Positions 43,841 to 53,548 of a DNA stretch of 64,000 bases are shown one piece after another. The stretch is from Strobilurus pachycystidiatus (taxonomy: Eukaryota > Basidiomycota > Agaricomycetes > Agaricales > Physalacriaceae). A model generated the notes under the pieces. The model searched no databases and had not been told where the DNA came from. It saw only the letters and a program-made list of their open reading frames with translations. The stretch is from the NCBI GenBank assembly GCA_019915135.1, contig JAHLMK010000006.1, positions 1,426,001 through 1,490,000 on the forward strand, in the 5' to 3' direction. Position 1 is the first letter of the stretch. Every line of letters begins with the position of its first letter. The translations under genes and the position numbers were made by a program.

Positions 43841-44978
43841 GGTATATCTTCCCCTTGAACTCCGTTGCGTCGGGTTTAAGTTCGATAGCGTGGTCCCACT
43901 TCCTACGCTCCGGCAACCGATCGAACTCGGTTTTCTCGAACACCCGTCGGAATTCCTCTAAATATTGCGGGGGAACGAGTTCTTCTAAGGGCGCCTCGCC
44001 CTTAGCTTTTGCTTGGTCCCCCGCTAACTGGGTCGATTTAGTGGCGAAAGCGCGGATTCGTTCCGCGTCGAGCTTTCTTTGCCCGTACCGATTCTGCGGG
44101 ACGTCCCACATCTTCACGACTAGAATTCGATCTCCCTCCTCGAGATCTTCTTCATCTTCTTCTCGCCATACGCGGCGAGCCTGGCGTCGTTGACACTCTG
44201 GCGGACACCTCGTGAACGCCAGGGTTCCCTTGACCCAGTCGACCTCGGGATTATGCTTTTTCAGCCATTCGTATCCCAGGATAATGTCGACGTCGCCGGT
44301 GTTAGTCACTGCGAACGTGAAAACATCTTCGTGTTCGTTGTCGGTTACGACCCGCAGATCCACGATCTGCTCTATTGGCCCGTTATTGTTGGGGGTTCCG
44401 TCGACGTTGGACACAGCGATAGGGCGTGGCAGTCGTTGGGTGTCCATTCCTTCGTTTTTGGCGAAGTCTCGATTGACATAGGCTCCGGTAGCTCCGGAGT
44501 CGATGAGGGCGACCACAGTGAGGGCCTTGCCACTATTCAGGAATTTGAGGGTGATGGGGATTTTCATACAGCGCCCCGGGCGTGTAGATCGAATCCAACG
44601 ACGAGGTTGTCGGAATTCCTGGATAGCTGCTTGGGCGTGGCGGGAGTCCAGGCCCAAGATGTCCTGGACCGCCTCCTGGGTGACCTCGGACTCCCTATCA
44701 GTCCGAGCGTATTTCCGGAGTACTTTGAGAGCTTGGCGGGGGTTAACCTGCATTTCGTGCCAGATGAAAGGGAGGGTCCCGCGGACGTGCTTGATGGGTT
44801 TGATCCGCGAACTTCCCTTTTTGGCTATTTTGTTCTTTCTTTCACGCGAGGGTTTTGGTTCGTCGAAGTCCATGGGATCGGATTGTTCGTTACTACTGTC
44901 ACTGGCTTCAACAAGTAGACTACTGAATCGATTGGTCCATGGACCCGAGGAAGGGGGACTGGAAGACTCGCTCTTCAC
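43841..44978 (-). CDS. E3 protease and start of pol
   Basis: Follows gag with an overlap of a few bases in the -1 frame (gag stop at 44975-44977). Retropepsin active site LIDSGATGAYVNRDFA near residue 160, then the flap region and DIILGYEWLKKHNPEVDW. The frame continues with the chromovirus link to RT (VPPQYLEEFRRVFEK, LPERRKWDHAIELKP, EFKGKIY), where the hAT-like insert interrupts it. Cleaves the Gag-Pol precursor. Confidence 0.88.
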
Positions 44979-46075
44979 TCCAGTCCCGCGCCAAAACCCT
45001 GCTCCTGCAGCGTCTGAGCAAGATCCTCTCGTTCTTCGTTGCTAAGACCTTCTACGAGTCCCTTGACGGATTCGCGTCTCTCCGTGCAATTCCTCGCGAA
45101 GTGCCCGGATTTCCCGCAGTTGTAGCATTTTAACGAGGCCGCGCCTCGCGTTCTGTCAATGCTCATGGGTTTGCCTTTTCCTCCGTAGGTGATTCCGGTG
45201 GCTGGGGGATTGTTGATTACTGTCGTAGTACTAGGACGCGGGAAGTTTTTGGAAACGAAGGGGGCAGGGTTCTTGTATCCCTGGGTGGGGGCCGTACCTC
45301 GATTAGCGTCGAATCGAGTGGCGAACTTCTTGTACGCATCGTAGGTCTCGGGGATATTCTCCATTTCGGTGATGCGTTCAACCAGAGAGGAGTCCAGTTG
45401 GTGGCGTAGGAGGGAGATGAGGGCATCGTCGTTGAAACCTGTGTCGGCTTTGTACTCTTCGAAGTCGATGAAGAAGGACTGGGCGTCCTGTCCTTTCTTC
45501 TGTTTCAATTTCTTGATCTCCTCCTGGGCGATCGTCTTCGAGTTGGTCCCTCCGAAGGCTCTTTTCAAGGCGTCCTTGAAGTCCGTATAAGTCAGGTATG
45601 GCTCCTCTCCTTTCTCGTAGAGGGCGGTCTGCGTGCTGGCCCATTTGATAACAGCGGGCCCCTCGGTCATGTACGATAGCGCGGCGAACACTCTGTTGCG
45701 CGCGGTCTCGTAGGCTCGAGGTTCGGAGGCGAAGAGGATGTGGAGTTGGGAGAAGAACGGCTCGATGCCGTCCGACTTCCCGCTAAACTTGGCCGGGGTC
45801 CCGAAGCGCGCCTTGGATGCGCGATGTTGCGCGGCTTGCGCCTGTGCTTGGGACGCGGCCAGCTGGACGCCGCTGAGCTCGCTGATACGCTGAAGAAGTT
45901 GAGCGTGGAGGTTCGCCACCTCGTGGCTCCTGTTGATTTCGTCCTGCGCGATGGTAGTGATGCGCTGGTTCAGATTGTCGAGGGCCGTCCCTATGCCACT
46001 GAACATGCTATGCAGCTCTCTCTGCTCGTTGGTGGGCTCGGTGGCCGGGGCCATGGGGGCGTCTTTGGTGCTCAT
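44975..46075 (-). CDS. E3 gag
   Basis: 366 codons from the ATG at 46075, only about 35 nt after the 5' LTR. Capsid-type domain about residues 90-260 (KFSGKSDGIEPFFSQLHILF, SYMTEGPAVIKWASTQ, DFKDALKRAFGG) and a CCHC knuckle CYNCGKSGHFARNC near residue 320. Intact. Forms the particle and packages RNA. Confidence 0.92.
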   Translation of the reverse strand: MSTKDAPMAPATEPTNEQRELHSMFSGIGTALDNLNQRITTIAQDEINRSHEVANLHAQLLQRISELSGVQLAASQAQAQAAQHRASKARFGTPAKFSGKSDGIEPFFSQLHILFASEPRAYETARNRVFAALSYMTEGPAVIKWASTQTALYEKGEEPYLTYTDFKDALKRAFGGTNSKTIAQEEIKKLKQKKGQDAQSFFIDFEEYKADTGFNDDALISLLRHQLDSSLVERITEMENIPETYDAYKKFATRFDANRGTAPTQGYKNPAPFVSKNFPRPSTTTVINNPPATGITYGGKGKPMSIDRTRGAASLKCYNCGKSGHFARNCTERRESVKGLVEGLSNEEREDLAQTLQEQGFGAGLE

Positions 46076-46098
46076 AGTCGTTGGGTCGTCGAAAGGGG

Positions 46099-46108
46099 AG
46101 AGAACCGT
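46099..46108 (-). other. Self-priming type primer-binding site of E3
   Basis: On the coding strand ACGGTTCTCT lies 2 nt after the 5' LTR and is a perfect 10-nt complement of AGAGAACCGT in the LTR (46208-46217), about 35 nt downstream of TATAAAA. There is no tRNA-type TGG site. Confidence 0.7.
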
Positions 46109-46110
46109 AT

Positions 46111-46529
46111 TGTCAGCGTCGGGCCTATTCGTCTATAGCGAGGGCGCACGAGGCAACGACTGGAGAGCGGTGTAAAGGGTGGTGTATTGAATCCCGGGGG
46201 AAAGACAACGGTTCTCTGAAGAACTACTCTACTGACTACTGACTCTTTTATACAGTTCCCGACGCCCGACGCCCGATGGGCGCGGGTGCGCCCCTCTGAC
46301 TCATTCCCGAGTCATCGCACGAGTCATCGCGCCATCCCGCCCGTGATTGGTCGGGAGCGCGCCCTATCCCGCCCGATCCCGCTTTCCCGTCGGCCGAGCT
46401 CCGCCACCATGTGCTACCGTCGGACGGCCGTCGGATAGATCCCGACGATGGGCGCGATACCGTTGCTCCCGCCCGCGCAGGCGTCGCCTTTGATCGGCTA
46501 GGCGTCGGTGGCGCAGTCAAGTCATGACA
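46111..46529 (-). repeat. 5' LTR of E3
   Basis: 419 bp; has one extra 7-bp GACGCCC unit compared with the 3' LTR and TTTGATCGG in place of TTCGATCGG. Confidence 0.95.
46246..46252 (-). promoter_or_regulatory. TATA box of the E3 5' LTR
   Basis: TATAAAA on the minus strand, about 35 nt upstream of AGAGAACCGT, the predicted RNA start. Confidence 0.65.
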
Positions 46530-46725
46530 AGTACGCATGTCCATTACCCAGTTCTTGCCAGGTGGAATAGCCCGTTGGGTCGATAATAGTTTCAGGACAG
46601 AAGCAAAGGTCAAGAGTGATAGCAAGGCTGAATATGCGGAGATGTAGGCAAAGAAGGCCAATCGTTGGATGCTGGGATTAGCTTTACTACCAAAACTTGC
46701 AGAGATACTTCAACTTGTAGACTAA
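46530..46725 (+). pseudogene. TET/JBP gene, 3' part
   Basis: Continues the frame of 38084-39492 across E3 using one AGTAC copy: EVRMSITQFLPGG, then ARWVDNSFRTE. This is the last beta-helix strand, with the Arg expected to bind 2-oxoglutarate. A TAG after AEYAEM is followed by a still family-like tail (AKKANRWMLGLALLPKLAEIL) to TAA at 46723. That TAG may be a second inactivating change or simply the gene's end. Confidence 0.78.
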
Positions 46726-47771
46726 TTCTTGAATTTATCACCAAAAACGATGCTCAGGATACCCCATGACATAGTCCATAGCCAGTAGAATGTCTGCTTG
46801 TAGTTTATATCTTGTTGAAGCAAGCGAAGAAAGGCCACGTAGTTTGAGTCCAAATGCGACCGTTCGGCGGGAGGAGAGTGTGAGAACACATGAACCACAT
46901 CCATTATTTGACTACCTAACTCGTACAAACCGCGGTAAGCCGTTCTGATGCGGTGATCCGCGGTGCGGCAGGCAGGCTTCGGATGGGAGTCGGATGGGAC
47001 ATTCAAACACACTCTCTTTTAGACGTTGACGCAATCAAGATTGTCCACTGCTTATTTTGAGCTGCAGGTGCATTTCCTCAATGCTGGCGGGTACAATTGC
47101 CCTACTACCTGGCCTCTCAACACCGAGAATGAATCTACGTGTGAGATAATACCCGGTATCCCTCCCTTTTTCCCGCACCCCCTTGTGAAAGAGGAAGACC
47201 GCCCTTTGTAAGTTGGTTGTCATGGCACCTATGGAGAATATATAAACTTCAATGCCGTCAATCTAGATCTCCAAGCTCAGACATGAGACAATTTGCCACT
47301 CAAGACCGTTCATTCCCATGGTAAGTCCTACATATCTCTTCCCCCAATGTCTTGACAAGTTCATCTATAAGGGAGTGTGTGGCTACCAAGGGGCCAAGCA
47401 CGCGCTCAGTGGCCCGGGTGGCAGCTGAAAATATCTTGATATGTGAAGTCGATCTGCTATCTCCTCTCACCGGGCCTGGGCGGTCTACCCTTGTGTTGCA
47501 GACTTTTGATTCCCCCCAAACGTCACGAATCCAGATTTGCCGTCTTATGTGTCATCCAGTGAGTCTAGCTTTGTCTTGTCAATATTATCACTTAGTACAG
47601 CCGTAGGCGCATTACTGCATCACCCCGCCCATCGTTATCCATGAGGGTACGTCCTACCACTTGTCGATATCCAGCAGCCACAAGCAGCCTGTTTCTGCTC
47701 GAGTGATAGGTCAAATTGGCAGGTATGTGCTCAAAATTCCCTCTAGTATGAAATTCAACGTCTCACTTCAG
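46726..47771. other. Region upstream of the F-box exon, gene structure unclear
   Basis: An ATG at 47283 (MRQFATQDRSFPW) with a GTAAGT donor, and an open stretch ECVATKGPSTRSVARVAAENIL (47376-47560) with GTGAGT donor, suggest exons of a small gene or of the F-box gene's 5' end. The joins could not be settled. A minus-strand frame at 46722-47012 looks protein-like but has no family match I recognise. Confidence 0.3.
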
Positions 47772-48966
47772 GTTTGGAAACGGTCACGCCGCCGTTCTTC
47801 GCCTGCCTACCGAGGTTCTAGTCCTAATCCTTGAAGAATGGCAATCTCTTGGTGGACGTGATCTAACCAATCTTGCCGCCGTCTGCCGTCTGTGGCGGAA
47901 TATCATCTTTGGGACGAGCTCATTGTGGACTCACGTTCGTGCAGTCTTATCCTCCCACCATCTCAGGCCAGGTTATTCTGAGCACATATCGCGACAGCTG
48001 AACAACTCCCTTTCTCGCCCAATCACTATCACCGTAATCGACCGCCTGAATCTTGAACCCACACTGCTGTTGTCGTATCAAACCGCTCGCAATGAATTCA
48101 TTGCGATCGTCCGTGTCTTGATGACTGGTATGCCACGATGCACGGATATTGCTATACTCAACCTCCATCCCACCACTGGAGGGATGTCGGAGGTATTCGA
48201 TTTTGCTGGAGATATGCTGGAGCTATTCGATTGCTCTCCAGTACCCACGCGCCTCAAGCGGATTACGTTCTTGCTGCCTCCAACACATTTCTATCCTTAC
48301 ATCCCTATCTACTACCGGAAAATATTCCAAGTCCCTCAGGATCTTCGCCGCCTACACACCATTGGGAGCGTGGATCTACCATGGCAAATTGCAGACTGCC
48401 ACATACCTCGTAGGCTGGAGGAGGTGGTTTTCCAGGCAACGCCTCGCTATCCCGCATCCTTCCACACCATTGCCATGTTTCCTGATCTAACTTCTGCGAC
48501 TATGCTTCCATGTGCGTACCCCAAGGGTGCCGCCCACTACGCCCCAAGGTTCTCTCTTGCTCCCCTCAGGCACCGACACCTTCGCGTATTGTCATTCTAC
48601 ATTCATCCCCAAACACAAGCCAATCTGAACCATTTACTTGGTGAACTCTCACTGCCTTCGTTGCAGACATTAATGGTTGCCGCATCCCCTGCTCCGCGAG
48701 GGTTTTGCGCAGACACATCTGGGTTGCGAAACCTCCTGGTACGGTCATCCGCCCAGCTACAGACGTTTTTTCTGTCCAGAGTGCCCATTCGGGGACAGGA
48801 CATGGAAAGCATCCTTGCACTCATGCCATCTTTGACGATGTTGTCGATTGAGGATCCTCCTCACAGTCTTCGTAGTTGCTGCCCTGCAGCTCACGCGCTA
48901 TCCCTGGTGCTGAACAATCCATCAAGCAGCCTGAGGAGTTTACATTTGGTTGGTCACAATCTTTGA
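47772..48966 (+). CDS. F-box protein
   Basis: The main exon starts after a TTCAG acceptor at 47771 and runs to TGA near 48966, about 397 codons. It opens with an F-box: LRLPTEVLVLILEEW, LTNLAAVCRLWRNIIFGTSSLWTHV. A long leucine-rich C-terminal part follows (LKRITFLLPP, LRRLHTIGSVDLPW, LRVLSFYIHP, LPSLQTLMVAASP, LTMLSIEDPP), the usual basidiomycete F-box/LRR-like layout. Such proteins bind Skp1 through the F-box and present substrates to an SCF ubiquitin ligase. The 5' exon(s) lie upstream but are uncertain. No defect seen. Confidence 0.75.
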
Positions 48967-49423
48967 TTGTTCGAATCTGCGGTTCAGGAGCTCCGAGTCA
49001 ATAACATTGAGGTTGTCGAGACATTGCAGTCGCAGGCGCTTGATGAATTGATTCGTCTCGGCGCAGAGAGTATCGATACATACTGTTTAATTTAGTTGCT
49101 GCAATTGCATACTGTGTGTATTAAACTCAAGGGGCTTGGGGATTTGCAGATGTGTGATGATTGAATCAGAACACAAATGAAAGGAAGGAAGGAAGGAAGT
49201 GTATTATACTTGACCGGGTCCCGAAGGAACTGCTGAGTTGTAAGGACTATCTACGTAATACTTGACCAAGGTATGTCGTGACATTGAACTCCTACTGGTG
49301 AGACAAGCTCGCCGTGTTTAAAGACTGTAGATCTCTCCAGCAGTGGTACGATTCAAGAGTTATCAAGGTCTCCGCAGACTCTCATTGATCGTTTACTTTG
49401 TGTTATGATAAGGACACCACCAG

Positions 49424-49760
49424 TCAAAACATCGGGTGATCCTCGTAGAGATCCAATATATCTGCAACCAAACTAGCAGCTAGTTGCGCACACTCTCTAT
49501 GGAATATCAAGGCTTTGAGAACCTGCAGTGCATTTCTGGGCTCAATGGCAAGCTTTGGGTCACATAGCTGGGGGAATTGAGAAGCTAACTTGATAAAGGC
49601 ATTGCGTCTGAGTTGTACCAGGTCCTTAGATGCCTCACAAAGCAGGATGGCGTGCTCCGGCAACTCTGATTTGGACTGACAGAACCAAAACACTGCCTTG
49701 ATCAATGTGTGGGCGAAGAGAGGTTTGGCGCCCAGGTCTGGGCTATTGGCGAAGAGTGCT
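49424..49760 (-). pseudogene. 3' exon of an unknown gene from which the satellite arose
   Basis: Minus-strand open stretch of helical protein (KDLVQLRRNAFIKLASQFPQL, ALQVLKALIFHRECAQLAASL) ending DHPMF and stop at 49424. Its upstream part reads ESGPVGQKALFANSPDLGAK then AHTLIKAVF, the same protein unit that repeats in degenerate form in the array to the right. The gene is therefore the likely source of the tandem repeat; its 5' part is replaced by the array. Confidence 0.45.
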
Positions 49761-52010
49761 TTCTGGCCAACGGGACCACTTTCAATCACGTTGTAGGGTC
49801 TGAAATTCCCTTGGAACAGGACTCCAAGTACGTGCAACACTGCCTTGACCTATGCGTGAGGCCAAGAAATGTGCCGCACTCCAGTCTGGGCTACGAACAG
49901 AGGAAGAGAGGTACGGCGCCCAAGTCTGGGCTATCGACGGGGAGTGCTTTCTGGGCAAAGGGACCACTTTCAATCGCTTTGTAGGGTCAGAAAACCCCTC
50001 TGAGGAGCATCCAAGGTATGTGCAACACCGCCTTGATCTATGTGTGAGGCGAAGAGAGGTACGGCGCCCAAGTCTGGGCTATCGACGGGGAGTGCTTTCT
50101 GAGCAACGGGACCACTTTCAATCACATCGTAGGGTCAGAAAACCCCTCAGAACAGCATCCAAGGTATGTGCAACACCGCCTTGATCTATGTCTGAGGCGA
50201 AGAGAGGTATGGCGCCCAAGTCTGGGCTATCGACGGGGAGTGCTTTCTGGGCAGCGAGACCACTTTCAATCGCTTTGTAGGGTCAGAAACCCCCTCAGAA
50301 CGGCATCCAAGGTATGTGCAACACCGCCTTGATCTATGTGTGAGGCAAAGAGAGGTACGGCGCCCAAGTCTGGGCTATGGACAGGGAGTGTCTTTTGGGC
50401 AACAGGACCACTTTCATTCGCTTTGTTGCGTCTGGAAGCCCCCTGAAATAGCAATCAAAGTATGTGCAACACTGCCTTGACCTATATGTGTGGCAAAGAG
50501 AGGTACGGCGCCCAAGTCTGGGCTATCAACGGGGAGTGCTTTCTGGGCAAAGGGACCACTTTCAATCGCTTTGTAGGGTCAGAAAACCCCTCCGAAGAGC
50601 ATCCAAGGTATGTGCAACACCGCCTTGACGTATGCGTGAGGCAAAGAGAGGTACGGCGCCCAAGTCTGGGCTATCGACGGGGAGTGCCTTCTGGGCAACA
50701 GGACCACTTTCAATCCCTTTGTTGCGTCAGAAAACCCCTCAGAACAGCATCCAAGGTATGTGCAACACTGCCTTGACGTATGCGTGAGGCGAAAAGAGGT
50801 ACGGCGCCCAAGTCTGGGCTATTGACGGGGAGTGCTTTTTGGGCAGCGAGACCACTTTCAATCGCTTTGGAGGGTCAGAAAACCCCTCAGAACGGCATCC
50901 AAGGTATGTGCAACACCGCCTTGATCTATGTGTGAGGCAAAGAGAGGTACGGCGCCCAAGTCTGGGCTATGGACAGGGAGTGTCTTTTGGGCAACAGGAC
51001 CACTTTCATTCGCTTTGTTGCGTCTGGAAGCCCCCTGAAATAGCAATCAAAGTATGTGCAACACTGCCTTGACCTATATGTGTGGCAAAGAGAGGTACGG
51101 CGCCCAAGTCTGGGCTATCGACGAGGAGTGCTTTCTGGGCAAAGGGACCACTTTCAATTGCTTTGTTGCGTCAGAAAACCCCTCAGAACAGCATCCAAGG
51201 TATGTGCAACACCGCCTTGACCTATATGTGTGGCAAAGAGAGGTTTGGCGCCCAAGTCTGGGCTATTGGCAGAGAGTGCTTTCTGAGCGACAGGACCACT
51301 TTCAATCACATCGTAGGGTCAGAAAACCCCTCCAAACAGCATCCAAGGTATGTGCAACACCGCCTTGATCTATGTGTGGGGCAAAGAGAGGTACGGCGCC
51401 CAAGTCTGGGCTATCAACGGAGAGTGCCTTCTGGGCAAAGGGACCACTTTCAATCGATTTGTAGGGTCTGAAAACCCCCTCCAGCCCAGGTTTGACTGAC
51501 AACAAGGCACCCTTGTGCTACGTACATGACGAGGAGGTGCTACTGCGCTCAAGTTCGGGCTATTGCAGAGCTTTGAGTTCTGGACTGTGGGACCTCTTTC
51601 AATTGATTTGTAGGGCTTGAAAACCCCCTCCAGCCCAGTTTTGACTGACAACAAGGCACCCTTATGCTACGTACAGTATGAGGAGGTGCTACTGCGCTCA
51701 AGTTCACTATTGCAGGGCTTTATTTTCTGGACTGTGGGACTACTTTCAATCAATTTGTAGGGCCTGAAAACCCCTTCCAACCCAGTTTTGACAGACGACA
51801 AGTCTCTCTTGTGCCACGTACATGACGAGGAGGTGCTACTGCGCTCAAGTTTGGGCTATTGCAAAGCTCTAATTTCTGGACTGTGGGACCACTTTCAATC
51901 AAATTGTAGGACTTGAAAACCCCCTTTAACACAGTTTTAATTGAAGACAAGGCACTCGTATGCTACATTCAGAATGAGAAGGTGCTACTGCGCTCATTTT
52001 TCTAGGAATT
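49690..52010. repeat. About 148-bp tandem satellite derived from a coding unit
   Basis: About 15 units. The core GGCGCCCAAGTCTGGGCTAT recurs near 50066, 50213, 50361, 50509, 50657, 50805, 50953, 51101, 51249 and 51397. Diverged units (GCGCTCAAGTT.GGGCTATT) follow near 51545, 51692, 51840 and 51988. Period 147-148 bp. A higher-order repeat of 592 bp (four units) is visible: the stretch from about 50340 recurs from 50932 nearly unchanged. Divergence rises to the right. Confidence 0.9.
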
Positions 52011-52780
52011 GATTATAAAAACTCCCTTCAGCCTAGTTGTAATTAACAATAAGACAATGTTGAGAATTTCTAATTATCTATATTTATCATTTATTCACAA
52101 TTTTGGATTGCATATATTCACCACCTAATACGAACTTGCCTTTTTTAGCATTTATCCACTGGGATTGCATTTATTCATCAGGATTGCATTTTTTCATGTA
52201 ATTGAATTTTTTCATTTATTTGCATATTTTGATCATATTTTCATTATATATATATTTTTGTTTTATAACATTTTTTCATCTTTAATTATACTCACTTCTA
52301 CATATATATTATATCATTAAGTATATCATTTCTATTCAATATATTTATCATATCTTGATTGCTTGATTCTATAAACATATGCATAAAAAATGATGTAAAT
52401 AAGTTTATAATTTATATGATAATAAATTTCTGGATAGTTAAGTAAATAAGCTTCAAGTATTCTTGTTGAAAAAATTTTAATATTATTGTATTTTTTTATA
52501 TGTTGTTTCATCATATTTTCACTGTTTATATATTACTTTTTGAACCAAAATTATGAAAAATTGCTAGTTTTTCTAATGAAAAATTGTGTAAAAATATATT
52601 ATAAATATTATGTTTGTTTAACTTAATTTTTATAGCATATATTCATTCTCTATCTATCATTTTTTTATTTCCTTATTTATGTATTATTTTAACATTTTTT
52701 CATCAATTTTAAAGTGAAAAAATGCTAAAAAAATTTTACATTTTTTTAGCATATTTTTGCCGAAAATATCTTATGTTTCA
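52011..52780. other. Very AT-rich block
   Basis: Extremely AT-rich with runs such as TATATATATATTTTTG and many ATTTTTTCAT-like motifs; no gene. It contrasts sharply with both neighbours and ends where the E5 protease remnant begins. Confidence 0.75.
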
Positions 52781-52785
52781 TGCAG

Positions 52786-53548
52786 TGTATGGAAAGTGCG
52801 GACAAGGGACAAATCAGTACCTTGGGATTGGCTTGTAATATACCTTTTGACTTTGAAGGTATTGTCTATTATCTCCAGCTGCATGTGTTGCAGGATCCCG
52901 CCTATGAGGTCCTACTGGGATGACCTTTCGAGATCGTTTCCAACTAGAGATCCCCACGAGTTATTCAATGATCTGAACCTTGATCCTCAGAGAGGATATC
53001 CTCTCCAAAATTAAATAAACCTTGATCCTTTCAATGATCCTTGAGTTCGGATCATTGAGCAGTTCAAATCAAGGATCATTGAATGATCCTTCTATGTTTG
53101 GGTGATAGATGTCTGATGTCTGATAGAATATGCATGCATAATCATCAATATGTACCATTGAAAGCTGTTTAAGTACTGTGGAAGCTTTTTTGTACTTGTA
53201 TTTGCATAAAGTTAATGATTCAACAATGATCATTCAATGATTTTTACCTTCAGTGAATGAACCTTGATCCTTACAATGATCCTTAGGTTCAGATCATTGA
53301 CATGTTAATGATTTAAACTTTGGATCAAAGTCAAGGTTCGGATCAAGGATATTCTCTACTTCTAATGACTCGTGAAGATCTCTATTTCCAACCTGGTCAT
53401 CACGAACCTTCCCAACGAGAACGCGATAGGGACCCTCATGGATAACACTAATGGGAAGAAATTATCATTACCTTCTTATTGTTGAGGTCAAATTCCAAGG
53501 CATATGATTCCAGGAGGACAAACGGGTTTTCACGGGAACCTAAGGACA
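52786..53548 (+). pseudogene. Protease C-terminal remnant of E5, split by MITE-C
   Basis: Left of the MITE: MESADKGQISTLGLACNIP, then YYLQLHVLQDPAYEVLLG and a TGA, matching the E2 protease (MESADKGRTVTLGLARNVP, DPAYDILLGRPF). Right of the MITE: LVITNLPNENAIGTL to GFHGNLRT and stop, matching the E2 C terminus. The active-site half is absent. Confidence 0.75.
52945..53384. mobile_element. hAT-like MITE, family C (440 bp)
   Basis: Ends TAGAGATCCCCACGAGTTAT and (opposite strand) TAGAGATCTTCACGAGTCAT; perfect 8-bp duplication TTTCCAAC (52937-52944, 53385-53392). The interior carries many CAATGATC and TTGATCC motifs in both orientations; no coding. Confidence 0.92.

Larger units (their letters stand above)
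39493..46529 (-). mobile_element. E3: Ty3/Gypsy chromovirus (chromodomain) element, 7.0 kb including a nested hAT-like insert
   Basis: LTRs 39493-39904 (3') and 46111-46529 (5'), perfect 5-bp duplication AGTAC (39488-39492, 46530-46534). Gag, protease, RT, RNase H, integrase and chromodomain are all present on the minus strand. The LTRs differ by one 7-bp tandem unit and one C/T change, so insertion is very recent. The only visible damage is the 1052-bp insert at 42789-43840. Self-priming type site; Tf1/sushi-like. Confidence 0.95.

Noticed and set aside
46722..47012. Minus-strand frame of 96 codons after the TET/JBP gene
   Set aside because: Protein-like, but no family, no second exon and no promoter found; kept only as a note.
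49690..52010. Possible CRISPR array or centromere core
   Set aside because: Unit length and near-complete repetition without unique spacers exclude CRISPR. One 2.3-kb array is too little to claim a centromere.
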